Positions 8,997 to 22,500 of a DNA stretch of 64,000 nt are shown here, piece by piece. Where the stretch lies: assembly GCA_013398055.1 (NCBI GenBank), contig VZRS01005523.1, positions 1 to 64,000 on the forward strand. The letters are read 5' to 3'. This DNA comes from Ifrita kowaldi. Lineage: Eukaryota; Chordata; Aves; Passeriformes; Cinclosomatidae. Made by a program: the position numbers and the translations under genes. Under the pieces are notes generated by a model. That model was not told the DNA's origin. It did not search any database and worked only from the letters and a program-made list of their open reading frames with translations. Each line of letters starts with the position of its first letter. Within the stretch, counting starts at the first letter, position 1.

Positions 8997-11900
8997 GTGT
9001 GAGAGAGCGAAACACATTTTTAAAAGCATCCTGTGACTTAGGAATCCCAGTTCCAGCACACACCAGGGCTTGAGCGGTGCTGGGGCAGCGCAGCTCCTCA
9101 GGGGCGCTTTGGGCTCCCGGCTCCCATTAACTTTGAATGATTTTGGAGCTCTTGAAAACTCCTTTCAGTCCATGGAGGGAAATGCACAACACCTGTGATT
9201 CATAGAAGCGGCGCATGGAGAGGCAGAGCAAAGGCTGGGAGCGACAGCCAGCTCCACGTGCAGCTCAGCCGCGATTCAGAAGCTGGAGGGCCGAGTGCTG
9301 AGCCTGTGTTCCAGGGCTGAGGAGCCAGGGGAGCCAGCAGTGCTGCCAGCTCTTCTCACTGACATGATTTTCTCGGGATCAGAGCCAGGAAAGATCTAAA
9401 GACAGAACTCCAGCCCTCTAATAAATTTCAGCTTTGCCTTTGGGAGGAAGCCCTCCTTGCCTGGCCCCTTGTGCCTTACCCCTACACCTCCAGGAGAAGG
9501 GAGCAGCTCAGGTGGATGCACATCCCCGGGGTTTCTTCCTGGCCAGGCCCTGCTGCCATGCTGTGAACACGAAAACAGGGAGCAGGAAGGCGAGCAGAAA
9601 GCAGTGGAAATCCCTGCAGAAGCAGATGTACTAACAGTGTGTGCAATGGGAATGCAAGAGTGAGGAACCACAGTGCAGCTGGGGAAGCAGCCCCTTGGGG
9701 CTGGAAATGCAAAGTGAGATGGAGCTGAGCAGCAGGGGCAGGCAGGGGGGCAGATCTGGGGCAGGTGGAAAGGGGCAGGAAGCGGCGTCTGTTGTTAGAT
9801 GGAAGGGTGCACTGGTGCAAGGCATGCAGGTTGTCAAATGAAGCAAAGGTCAGGAGAAGCCATCAGCATTCGAATGCCCAAAGACCTATGACAGCTATTC
9901 ATGTCAGGATTGGGATTGGGATTGGGATTGGGATTGGGATTGGAACTGGCTGTGCAGCTCTCACCCACCTGCACGCAGCCTTGCACCACCATGCACACCA
10001 CAGCCTTTGGAGATGAGGAACTGAAAGGAAATCAGGCCCAAAAGATGGTTCAAAGTCACCCCACGTACATGTTGGTATCTGGCAGTGTCTGTGTCTTGCT
10101 GTTACCCAATTTGTTAACTTCTTCCTTTTGCAATGCCAGTGTACAACTAACTGGAAGCTGGAATAATAGTGGTTAGAGCTGAGGAGGAAAATTTATTTGT
10201 CCTCAGGAAAGAGACTGAATATTGCATGAAGTAGGACTGGCTTCCCCAAAACACTGTTGAGAAGGGAAAGAAAACTTTGGGTGAGACAGAGGATGCTGAG
10301 GCATGTGCAGGGTGCTGGGCGAATGCCAGCTCTGGAGAAGGCAGAGCATCCCTGCAGCCTCAGAGTGGGTGCAGCCCTCCTTTGACAACCAGATACTGAT
10401 TTTCATGGCAAGGTTTTAGGCTTGCTTCTTTGGCTATGAGTTTTGGCCTTAGACAGGGCTCAAAGGGATGCAGAAAACATTTACAGTACAGTCTCAAATT
10501 TGCGTCTATGTTTAGAAATGCTCAACAGCTTCACCACATTAAAACATTTTAGGAAGGTGTATAGCTAAGCAAATACTCACTGCTAAGAAGATCTCGAGGT
10601 ATTTCTGAGTAAGGAAGAAAGGCACCCCTTATGTGGGAAAGACTACCAGGCCAGAGGACCATCTTTCTAGGCCAAACCCTATTAAATTCAAGGGAAAAAC
10701 AACTTTTAGGTGGCCTTGTGCCTATGCTTAGAAATTCAATTGAATGTGGAGTAGGCTTTATATACTGACGGACTCACAGCATGAGATTAATTGTTCATTG
10801 CAGTGATGGCAAATGCAAGCAGTGAACTGGCCAGCTGGTTCTATCAGGGATATAAAGAAAATCTAGTCAGGATAAATCAGGTAAAATATCTTGATGGTGG
10901 AATGTCACTCCAGGGGCCAGGATGGGGAAAAGTTAAGGGTCTCTGAGAAAAAAAGTTGCTTTTTAATGTTCTTTTTGCCTGAACATGCTAATGTCCCAGA
11001 GGCCTATTCTTTACATAACTCTGTTTACACAAGATGAAGGGGGTACCAGAGCTTTGCCAGCTTCTTGTAACTCATTGCAAAATCCTTGAAAATACTGTTT
11101 AAAAATATTTATGCAGCAAAAAAAGCTATTTCACACATTTAGCATCAGCAGCCAGGTTTTAAAATAAACCAATCTGTCCTCAGAAATAAAAAGAAGAAGA
11201 AATAAAGATCAAAATTCACAGTTGGTGTAAATTGCCAGACTTTCAGTGAAGTCAATGCAGGCCTGCCAATCTAAACTAACAGAGAAACCAGTCCAGAAAC
11301 CATGAATGTGATTTCAGAAGTCTTCAAAATAGGGTTTGCTAAACATTATGTGGCTGCAGAGTACCTTGCAGAATGATAAAGCGTGGGGATAGCCTCCAGG
11401 TACCCTAGGACAGAGAACAAATGGCAGCACGAGGACTTAGGAATCAGTTAATTCAGTTAACACACAGTGTTTAAAGAGTATCAATACATAGCATGTATCA
11501 GTCAATAATTGCTTCTGCATTAAAAAAACTGGCACAGGAACTAGAGTTTTCTCATGCTAAAATAGTTAAATTTCTAACCAAATCTGCTGAAGCTAATTGA
11601 ATACTTTTTTTTTTTTTACATTCTCGACAAAAAAGAATGAACAAATGAGCTGTGGGCTCCCATGTGTCTCCAGCAGACCACTTATCTGAACAATGGAAAA
11701 CTTCTTTCAGACAGGCTCTATTTGGTGACATCTCCCCTGTAACCCTTTTTCAGGACACTGCACAATTTTTAAAGATATGTCTGACAGCCAGAAGTTGGGA
11801 GCATGTACATTTTCTCTCCCTCTTGGATGTGTAAGAGTGATCTTGGAATCCTGGGAGGGAACATAAGCCAGTTATTGGTTACCCTAAGCCATTAAAAGTC

Positions 11901-13733
11901 TCTCTTTCAGAGAAATTATGACTGGAATATTTCTCCTGACAAACACACCGATGTTGACACACAGATCAGATATCGTCATACTTGTTCTGTGAGGGTCACT
12001 ATGACCTCCCTGTCTTGCCCTCTGCTTTATGTTGCATCCTATAATGTTTCTTTCTGGCAGGCTCCTTGAGGTTGTGAAAAGGAGGGTGAAAACCTGCCCT
12101 CAGGACAAAAGATTGGGTATTTGAAGACAGGCATGGCTGGTGTGCACCCATCTGGCAGCCACGGGGGTCTCCTCCTGCTCATACCTCCAGTTCCTCTTCA
12201 GGCACACATCAGTGGTTGCTGTCACGGCAGGGCTGATGCCTTGGCCAAGACCCACGACTGTGTTCAGTGCACAGCCTGATGGGACCTCATTCCAGGCCTC
12301 TGGGTGCTACTATAAAATCAGCATTACTGCCCCACAATCATAACAAGAATACAGGTTTTATGAGAATTTCCGGAGGGCTGGAATAAGCAGACAGTGTTGG
12401 AAAGGGAACACAAAGCTTTTTTGCTGGAAGTTGCCTGGTGAACTTCAAGGCAGGCTCCTCAGACATGGGCCAGGTCCCTCAGGTGACAGAACCTGGCACA
12501 GCCTTGCTGGGTTGATCAGGGCAATCCTGATGCACAAGGATTAAACAAGAACTGACTGTGCTGAATTTTCTTTTTGTTTACTCCAGTGATTGCCACCGGG
12601 CAGCCCAGAGAGGCTTTGTAGGCCTCTCTGAGGGCATGGGAAAATCAGTGTGTTTAGCTTTCCTGGGCTGAGCACTGGGCTCAGCTGGAAGTGTGGACCT
12701 TGAGGTTAGCCTTAAATCACCAGAGGTGGGCGCATAAGCTTACCCTCTGACTTCTGCCAGAGCTAAATTTAAAACCTTGATGGCTGAAATGAGTTCTGTG
12801 GAAACACAGTGATGGGTTTGAAAGGGAATGAGAGAGAAAAAGAAAGGAAAAAAACCCCAGCAACAACAAAAAAGGGGAAAACACAGGGAGAAAGAGAACA
12901 CAGCTATGACATGTCAAAAATGGAGAAAACAAGACTTTTTTGCAGTCAGCAGTTCAGAACATGGCCTGCAGGGACACCAAAGGCTGTGTGCCCTTGCTCT
13001 CAGCTGGGGGATGTCCACCGGCCTTTGGTGAGGAACTTGCACCAGCCATAGCTGCCTGGCTGAGGAGCAAACTGCTTTCTCAAGCCCCTGAACTCTTCAG
13101 GGCAGCAAAAATTCTGCTCTTACGTGTATGTGAGATGCCTAGAAGAGTCAGATCCCTGATCACTAATAGAGACCTCTAAGCACCAGTAAGACAGCTAATA
13201 CTGAAGACCTGTTTTTTAGGTCAAGGTCTAACATGGCCATGTTGTCCTGGTCAACAGCAAGTGAGTGCTGTCCTATTTCTGCCTTTGAGGGCTGAGCCAC
13301 ATAAGCTTTACAGGAAAACATCCAGAGGGGAAGATTTATGTATTTGCCATGAAAAAAAGGAGAAACACCAATTCTCGTATTAAATGAACTTGGACTGCTT
13401 TGTGTTACAGAAATAAATGCATCCCCATGGAAAAGGACTGCAAATATTTGCATTATTTGTATGTCATTCAACTATCTGGCTATATGTGTGTGGTATATTT
13501 AATGCATGCTTTGCAGTAATATGTTTGTTGCATATTGTTGGATAAAGTCACTAATAGAGATTTAATAGGTGCACAATATAAAACTCAGCCTTCTAATTTG
13601 CCATCATCATTTTATCTTTAGCTATAGCTAATAATTATAAAAAACATCTCTGTCCCAAATGGTCACAGAGGAGTTTATTAAGTAGATCATCACATTGAAA
13701 AAAGCTGTCCTGATAGTGTCCTTGTTTCACAGG
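8997..13733. other. Gene-free stretch
   Basis: No gene was recognised. A moderately GC-rich zone at about 9040-9830 contains overlapping small frames on both strands without family resemblance. Otherwise the sequence is ordinary AT-leaning DNA. It contains the GGGATT array at 9907 and a purine-rich A/G patch at about 12825-12900. Confidence 0.6.
9907..9944. repeat. Short (ATTGGG)n array
   Basis: Five perfect ATTGGG units and one imperfect unit lie in tandem from 9909. The hexamer differs from the vertebrate telomere unit TTAGGG by one base and its register, so this is a telomere-like but not telomeric array. It encodes a Gly-Ile/Gly-Leu run in small frames that are not genes. Confidence 0.9.
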
Positions 13734-13802
13734 AGCGGAAAAAGAGGAAAAAAAATAAACGGAAAAAAAAAAGAGAAAAAAAGAAAAAAGAAAGAGAAAA
13801 GG
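13734..13802. repeat. Purine-only low-complexity tract
   Basis: This run consists almost entirely of A and G (GAAAAAGAGGAAAAAAAATA, then further AAAAAG units). It is simple sequence and explains the Phe/Leu/Ser-rich opposite-strand frame. Confidence 0.85.
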
Positions 13803-14013
13803 ACAGCTCTTCTGCCAAAATAAATCAATTAGCTCATAGATTAAATGTTTCTTCAGAAACACATAAAGACGGGGAGTAATGTTCTCCTTTTTCTTGGAGG
13901 AAGTTTTAGGACACGAATTCTTTTTCTTGAAGTGTAGATATTAATTGTTCTTTGGCAGCAGTCCTCTCAAAAATGCTGGTGGTGTTGCGAAAATGTAACT
14001 ATAGCTCAAACAC

Positions 14014-14187
14014 TGGATGCACAAATAGTTTATAAACTACAGATTGGGTCACGGGCAAAAGAGCCAGTTGGATTCATGAAGAGCATGAGCTATTTTCCAA
14101 TGTTGGATTCACACATAGTCTAGGAACTATAGATCTGGTGGACTGGTAGATTCAGGATTTAATGGTATCTAGAAACTATAATGTGTC
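14014..14187 (+). repeat. Imperfect local repeat built on an AACTATAG motif
   Basis: Related segments of about 36 bp begin at 14014 (TGGATGCACAAATAGTTTAT) and at 14104 (TGGATTCACACATAGTCTAG), each followed by AACTA(C/T)AGAT. A weaker third copy (TATCTAGAAACTATAATG) lies near 14165, and another AACTATAG occurs at 13997. The spacing is about 90 and then 50 bp. It looks like an old, decayed tandem duplication. Confidence 0.5.
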
Positions 14188-17100
14188 ATTTCCCATTTTT
14201 CACAAAAGAAGAGTACCCATAATGTTACAGAAAATGGGACTAAAGCTAGATAATTTCTCTGTTTTTTTCTTTCACTGACCCATTCTTTCTCCTTTACTGT
14301 AATTTCTTATGTTCTAGGAACAAATAGCAGAAGAGACATGATAAATGGGAAGCTAACCATGAAAAGCATTCCCAGGAATCTTGCCCTAAATATCAAAAAA
14401 CAAAGATGGAAGTTATGAAACTGGAAAAAAAATTTGAATATGAATAGCATGGTAGAATAGTAGAATATTTAACATTTTCTTACTACTTTTATTTTAGACA
14501 TACTTTAAATAATAAATTGCCTGGGTAGTAAGCTTTCAATTGAAAGTTCATTTGAGATTTAATTTCTCATCTTCTTACCATTGTAATTGTCAGATAGATG
14601 CAATACTTATTCTTAGAATTTGTCTATTAGTGTTATTTATATGATTCTGTGTTTTATTATTGTGATTGAAATGTTCTAAGACTCATTAAATGCATTGTTA
14701 TATTGAAGACAATTTTATTGTGTTACATTTGGTTCAGGATTCAAATGCTGTTAATTTGGGAGGGGATTTCTATGCAGTCATCCCATCTCCCTCATGAGAT
14801 CAGTATTTCTAAGCAATTTCAGAATTTTTTTTCTGATAATTCTTTACAGTCACCGGTCTGAGTAACAAAAAGTCTTTGATAACATACTATGAGATGAATC
14901 TCGCAAAGCAGAAGGAATGAGTTTTACTGATTTTGGTGGAGATATCACAAACGTCATCATGATTGAATGAATCTTCTAACAGGAACCAGCTGATTTTATA
15001 GACAAAGTGAGATCCTCACTTTGATAAATCTCTTCTTATTTGAATGAAGATTGCACTATTGGACCCACATGGAACTTGGTCAGAGGCCAACAATGTGCTG
15101 TGAATGGAAACATTAGTTTGTGATTAGAAATCTGACTCTATTGTTGTGCAGATTTACTCTAGCTATTGTCCTATAAGAGTGAAAAAGGGCAAGTGAGGTA
15201 AAAACCCTTTTCCCCCAATAAGAATTGCTTTTCATCCATGCTCACAAGACCCCTACATACTTGTTTACTACAATGGCCTGCTGTACATGAATGGCTGTAT
15301 GCCTCATTTGCACAAAGATGGGAGCAATCTGAAAGTGCACATCCTACTCCTATAAACTCCCCAGGAAGGCTGGGAATCTGGCTCAGATGCTGTCATCAAA
15401 ATGTGCTTGTGTATGGCAGTTCATGGTAGGTGCTCCAAAAGTATTCCCATGATCTCTGCAAGGAGGGGACTGCTTGGCTGGAAGATGGTAGGACTTCCAC
15501 TCTTGCACCTCAAAAGGTGCTTCTCAGTCACAGGCTGACTTAGCAGGATTCTGGGTCAAGCTTGAAGAAGACAAAATGTAATTAAATACTCTCCTGAGAT
15601 TTATAGGTCAAGTATTAAACATTGTGCAAGACTGTCTGCCCAAAAGCTTTCTCTACCATATGAAGATCTTGGAGAAATAGCCCAACTCATGACATTTATG
15701 AGGAAATGTGAGTTTTTCAGTTTTTTGTCTCCCATGGAACCAAAACTAGAAACAGATTCAGTAGTGCCTCTATTCCCAAAACTTAGCTCTCTGAGTTAAA
15801 TGAGCTCTTGCTCTATTGCTTCGGTGACTTCCATTGACTACGTGCGATCGGATACATCTCCACCATTAGTTTACACATATTGCAGCCATCGCTCACGCTG
15901 GATCACAAAACATATAGAACTCCTGTAAATGTGGAAATACCATCAGATATCTTTATTCACTATATTTTCCAATGACAGCTGCAAACAGGCATTTTAGTAG
16001 TTTGTCAAATCCTATCAGGATGGTGGGTTTATTGTCAAGTTCTGCCCAAATTGCTAGATTTGGATTCAGAAAGCATGCTGTCCTCATTAACAGGCACTTA
16101 ATTAGTGTCAAGTCTCTGGAAAAGCTACTGATGTTAATAAGACTTTTGTGTCTGGCTTCTATAAAGTTTTGTATTAGCAGAAACGTGACGGATCAGATTC
16201 AGGCAGCAGTGCATTACACATATTTCTTACTAAATGGCTACTGTTGAAATTGAATCTTTATCAAGCAAGAACATGCTTGACAAAGTCCATTGCAAAATTA
16301 GCATTTACCACTTTGTTTTCAGATGTGTGCTGAAAAAACATATGTGTTTTGGTACATATGAGGTTCTTCGGGGGAAAATAAGCTATGTTGTGTGGAACAG
16401 CTAGAGAAGGCCACATTTAGTGGCATCCAAAATAGAAGTCCATTGGGTCAAACTAATGTCTGGTTTATTCTCAGTCAGCTGAGTAATCACTTGTATTTTT
16501 GTCCTGCCACTTCTCCCTCCCCACTCACAAAGCTTCATTATGACAAAACTATTAAGAGCATTTCACTTCCCCTTTTAAAAGAACCTGGATGCACCTGCAC
16601 GAGAGTGCCTTCTGTGGGAATTAAATATGAATTCTGAGCTGTCCTCAAGGAAGGACAGGTGCACAAATCCCCAAATGAAACACCCTGGGAAGCAGAAAGG
16701 AAAACTTTATATCTTTAGTCCTTACCTCCCTACTACTTGGACTTGTGAAGTTGAAAAGAATTCAGCTCTTATGATTTTAAGTATTTATTTCTGCCACTTA
16801 TGTACATTCTAAATTTTAGGACATTTCTTTGACCAAATTTACTTCCTAAAGAAGCTTTTGGAAGTGATACTATTGTTATATTGTGAATGAATTTTTTTAA
16901 ACTTTTGCAGAATGAATAAAGATTTAATATGCAACAAAACTTCAACTTATTTTTTTTAACAAACAAAATTTTGATTCTTAGACCAGCAACCTTAATGAAT
17001 TATAGAGTTCATGGCTTGCTAAGAATATTACATTTTTCAAGCTGCCTTCCTATACTTCCTTCACACTGCACATGTTTATATAAATTTTCATACAAGAAGA

Positions 17101-19045
17101 CCATGACTTCTTTCTTTCTGTAGAGCAACATAAAGATTACTTTGCCCTCCCTGTGTGGTGCTGTTCTCTCTTCCTCTTCAATTTTGGCTCTGCTTAATAC
17201 TACAAGAACTAACATTTTTCTGTTTCATCACTGTTTAAGCTCAAGAATAGCTGTATTTCTAACAAAATTATTATGGGCAGAAAAAAAGGGGGAAGGTGGC
17301 AGTTGTAAAGAGCAACCAAAACATGCCAGAGAATCTGTGTACCAAAAGATGATCTACATTATCAAAGTCCCTGAGAACTCTGCTTTACAGATTAATACAT
17401 TTCACAAAATTTATACATACACATATAAATATTTATATTCCATGCTTTTGTCAGTCTCTATGCAACCTTAACAGTAATAGCGTTTTATGTTTTAATTTCC
17501 TTAAAGGAAAGTCTTCTTTGGAACCCATGAATGCTTCAATGTTTTGGAAAGATCTAAATATATGTCAAATATCTGTTGAGACTTATGATTTTTTTTTCAT
17601 CCACTCAGCAATCATTTCATGTATTATTTTGAGAAACAGCACTACATGTACTGTAAACAATACAGAAAAAAAAAAGTATTATCTGATAAGCTGAAATAGT
17701 TCTGTCTGTTGGTTAATTACCCAAATACTACAGAAAAGTTAGGCTAATGATTTCCAGACAGTTGTTATGCCATATCATGTTAAAGCAGCTGTTAGCCATA
17801 TGCACTACTGTAGTTCTGCTTATATTAACCATTATGAAATTTTCCTTGGGGAAAAATGCTCACGTGCTTGCAGAGAACCTCTGTGCCCTCTTTTTAAATG
17901 AAATAAGTTGGTCATTCTTAGAACATGGCAAATAATTTGTAACAAATCACTTGGTGATTTTCTCCTGCTTGTGAATGGAGACTGTATTTTCCGAAGCCAC
18001 CATGCACCCAAGGAGCTGAAGTCTGGTAGCTGCAATAGAGCAGAGGGAGCTCCAGGAGAGCCTCTAAAACCGGTCCTGGTGTCACTGCACCAGTGCAGCC
18101 CTGATTCTGCTGGCTTTGGGACACAAGGTCACATTTCTTCATGGCACCTCACCCTGATGTATCAACCCATCAGCTCATCTGAGGCTGATGTGGCAATCCC
18201 TGACACTGCTGTTTTACACAGGAGTATGGGCCTGCGGTGGGATAGGGTTTAATCTGACCTTTTCCTTTCTGTCTTTTTGAGAGGGAGAGAGAAAAAATGA
18301 TCTGTGAATTCCTAGGGGCTTTTGGTGGCAAATATCAGAGTGATAACTACCAGTGAAACAAGATCTATGGAGAGAGGTCATCTCTTTTATTAGGCTGACC
18401 AAAATCATTAGAAAAAAAGGAGATGACCTTTCAGGTCAAAAACCCATTGTCAGGTCCAAGACAGAAGCTTGTTTTGAGGACAGCTTGTGGATCACAGTTC
18501 ATTGCTGGGGGTTTTTTGTGTATTTTCCCTTCTTGTTTAGAGCATAAGAAGATACAATGTATTCTTTATAAGCACTGCCTCATTTTTCTTAAAACATTAA
18601 AACTACAACATGATGTACATCTACTACCACTTTGACGAATATGTACCACTTTTTCTTATCAAGCTGGGAGAATAATTTATAATCTTGCATCATCCTAAGG
18701 AAGGGTTTCTACATTAACTCAGGATGAGATGACATTCACATTTATTTTAGGGATGTCTGTCTGAATTTGTTACAGCTGCCTTTGTGTTCTCAGTTGCATT
18801 CAGCTTCTGTGGGTATTCAGGCAAATGTTCAGGAAAAGAAATGAACTTCAAGATGAAAATGGTTTTATTGGATAAAGATCACAGAAATGTTTTATCTTAC
18901 AATACCTACCCTGGTCTCAGTGTTAATGATTCATGTATCTTCTCTCTGCCTCCTAATCCCAGATCTTAGAAGAAGGCAGTTGACAGGGGTATCACCTGTA
19001 ATATGTAAGTCATAGTCCTTCTATTCAATGTGTGTAAACCCTGGG
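14188..19045. other. Gene-free stretch
   Basis: This is AT-rich DNA with short frames only and no recognisable repeat family. A small local concentration of CpG lies at 15841-15897 in otherwise CpG-poor DNA. Confidence 0.6.
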
Positions 19046-19049
19046 TGCT

Positions 19050-19510
19050 GCACACCAAAAAGACATGGTGGGCACCAGAGAAGGACACCAACAGTGGGCA
19101 AAGGTCTAAAATCACACCTTACAAATAATGGCTGAAGGAATTTAGATTGTTTAGTCTGCAAAAGAATCAAAAGGAGTTGTGAAAATAGCCTTCAGATACA
19201 TGAGGGTAGCAGCAAGAAGAATGAAAAAAATTTCCGTTGCCCTTTGTGCATAAAAAAGGAGGTAATTTAAACAAGGAATAACTCTCTTAGGTAGCAGAAC
19301 AGTAGGAATATTGTTTCTATTGTACTAAATAACCAAGCATTGAAATAGATTGCCTAGGGAAACTGTGAGGCCAAATTATCAACGGGACCAAAGAACAGGT
19401 TAGCAAAGCAAATGGTAGGAATGATGTACATATAGTTATATGCCCTACCACGTTGGAGGTGAACCAGCTAAATAACATCTTAGAGTCCCTTACAGGTGCC
19501 TTTTCCCTGA
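19050..19510 (+). mobile_element. Old, highly diverged CR1 3' fragment
   Basis: The order of remembered CR1 3'-end landmarks can be followed through heavy divergence: TTTAGATTGTTTAGTCTGCA (near 19140), a GTAGCAG/GAATG segment, and GAAATAGATTGCCTAGGGAA (near 19340). It ends at GAGTCCCTTACAGG (near 19483), which corresponds to the usual GAGGTCCCTTCCAACC. CR1 is the dominant non-LTR retrotransposon of birds and other sauropsids. This copy is 5'-truncated and non-functional. A homopolymer A15 at 19542-19556 lies just beyond it. Confidence 0.6.
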
Positions 19511-19559
19511 CCTTACGAGTGATAACTGTGTGATGGTGGCAAAAAAAAAAAAAAAGGGC

Positions 19560-22500
19560 ACAGAATTATATCCTCCAAAATAAGTTTTCTCTCTTCAGTC
19601 TGACTGCTTGACAGTGAATAAACAAAGGATTTTTTTCCCTTCAAAAAATTGTCAGTGTTTTTAATCACAAACCAGACTGTTATGACAGAATGGTGTTATA
19701 TTAGCACAGCTCAGTCACCCTCACAATGATCAGTAACTTAATTCCACAAGTGCATTATTAGCTTATGGTATAAGTAGATTATTGTACAGAAGGAACCCAC
19801 TGATTCAGTGCAGAGAAATATCCAGATGACAGGAGCTTCCACTGTGTCCTAGTGGGTATTTCTGAGGCCAAACAACTTCTCTCAGTAACCCAACCTCTTG
19901 CTCAGATGTCTGTTCCTGCTTGTGACAGATCTGAAAAATTATGCTTTGCAAAGAGACCAAACCTGCTCAGACAATGACAAACAATTTGAAAATAACTGGT
20001 CTGACCGGGTGTCCAAATTGCTGACAGAAAGGAAATGTTCATGTGTGCAATGAGCATGAAAGATGAAAGCCCTTCCCTGGTGCTGTTCTTCCACTGAAGC
20101 CCTTACTCCGACCTGTGGCCTCACTAGATGACCTGTGAGCAGAGAACAGGGAGAGTATAAGAAAACAGTTCCTACTAAAGCTTATTTTCTGAAGGAAAGT
20201 CTGCCCAGATGTTGCAGTCATATTTTTTCGTATTGCCTGCTAAAAATCTGTAAAAAGTTAGTAAAGTGGTCTGGAAAAACAGTAAATTTTACCTTTTGGA
20301 TACAGAAAAACTGTATTAATATTTATAATGCATATTTATGCATTTTTCTCTTTATATATTTGGGTCCACCCAAGACAAAAACTGCAGGGCTGGGAGCGCT
20401 GTGCATGTCTCATCCACACCCCTCCTTTTTCAGTGTCCTATGGAGTCAAATGGCTCTAAGGCCAAGGATTTTGCTTCTGACTTCTCAACTTTTCTTGCTA
20501 GGTGGGAACCCTGCACAGCCTGACTCTTGCCTTCAGCATCTTCTGGCACAGATATCACCTTGCATGTGAAGTATTTCATACCTATGAAGAACTGAACATA
20601 TACTGGGACAGTGACTGCTTCACCCCATGAGCAGCTAGAGTGCTAAACATGATATTCTTCGCTGGACTAAGAGCTCTACCCTAGCAAAAATAACTCCCAG
20701 AACTGTATCCACATGTCTGTTGGTCCATTAGTCTTATTTATCTCAGAAACTAGGCAGGGAGTTTTTTCAGATATTTCCCATGGGCAAAGAGCTTCGTATG
20801 ACCAGATTATCTGGAGATACTGCTTTAAATGACCTTGATCCTGCAAAATTATGTGGGTTTTAATCCATTATCATGACATTTTCTTAGTTTAATCTAAATA
20901 AAAGTGTGTTCCAATCCTTTTCATCCTGTCCTCCAAACTCTTTACCAGTGCTATGGCCTGCTATGGCTGCAGCACAATCCTGGCTGGAATAAGTCTTAAT
21001 TAGCTGCCAATGATGTCATGTCCATGTCTGTGTTAAAGGCACAGGACTAAGTATTCGTCCTTGTTTAATGTACTGTAGAAATTCCATTTAGGGATAGCAT
21101 TTAGAAGCTTCAGAGCCAATCTTGTATTTCTCCCGTAGTTGAGACGCTTGGCCTTCAGCCTTCTGACACTACCCCAGTTGTGCTATAATGGTCCAGAAAT
21201 ACACTGCTGTTGTGTTTTATTGCTCATGTGAAAACTGTCCAATTCCTTGTCAGTTGACAAGGGAGGAGCGCTGCAGTGAAGGATTGCACAGCAGTGTGTC
21301 TGGGAGCGATGTTATTTCACACCAGCAGCAACCTTTCAGTGTTTGCGCGGCAGCCCAGCAGAGCCTTGGTGCTCTTGCCATAGAGCAGAGAGCAAACCCC
21401 ATTGTCGTCATTCTCTCTGCCAGAGAGACTAATGCATGCTGCCAAATATCTCCCCTCAACACATTTATTGAACATTAAACCAGCAGAATAGCATTGAATG
21501 AAGTCCAGTAATTTTATAGGATATATTTTAGTCACTAGACTTTGAAGACCAGTCCAATGTTAATTATAAAGTTTCTGTGTCTGGATAACATATTGTTAAC
21601 AGTTATTTTGTAAGTGCTAATGGCAATATGGAAGATTTCCAATAGTTTTATTGAGGAAGTGGCAATTAAAATGTTGAGCACTGCAACATACATACAAAAT
21701 AAAAATAATTCTGCATACACAGCACTTTGTGTCTCAAAAAAATACCCAAAGCAGAAAAAACAGGGACGAATATTTTCTTTTGAAATAAATGCAACCATTT
21801 TATTTCTAAAAAGTTTTGCTTTTGGAAAAAAACCCAAACGTTGATTTACTTGCCAACTTCGAATGTCACAAGCCTTGAACAAGTTTGACATTGTTTAAAA
21901 GCACATCGTGAAACTATTATAAAGCTAAGACAAGTTGCTATGTTATGTTTTTCCACACTCAGAGAGCAACAATGTGTTCTCAGTTTGAGTAATTTCTTTT
22001 AGATTAAGGGAAACAAAACAAGAAAGAATAAAAGCAAAGTGTTCACAAGAGTGTGTGGAAGTGGCTACACAGGACAATTTTTAATGTGTGAGTGGAAAAA
22101 GGTGCTATGGAAGCACTGTCCCATGAGGTCAGCTGGGCACACTGATGCTTCCATGCCTACATGCAATAATAGAAATAAAAGGACTGCCTACAGCTCTGTG
22201 TCAGCTGTCAGTTAGCAGGTTCAGCACAAATTTTGTTTTGCAGAGAGAATGTCTACCACCTGCTGAAAAAAGGAGTCCTGGTGGGATCTAGGGTTGAGCA
22301 GCACGGGGGCTGGCTGTTAGTGTTGAGTTGGTCAGTGCGAGGCACTTAATCCCTGCAAGCTGAGCAGGAGCCGGGTCTCCAGCCATTTGAGTGGGTTTAG
22401 GTTTGCTTGCAACATACCTGTCTTAATCTAAACCTGCTGCAGTGGGCAGATTTTAAGGCCCTTCCTTAGCGCTTTTCCAGACAGCTCTGTTTCCAGACAG

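Noticed and set aside
9907..9944. True interstitial telomere repeat
   Set aside because: The unit is ATTGGG, not TTAGGG, in every copy.
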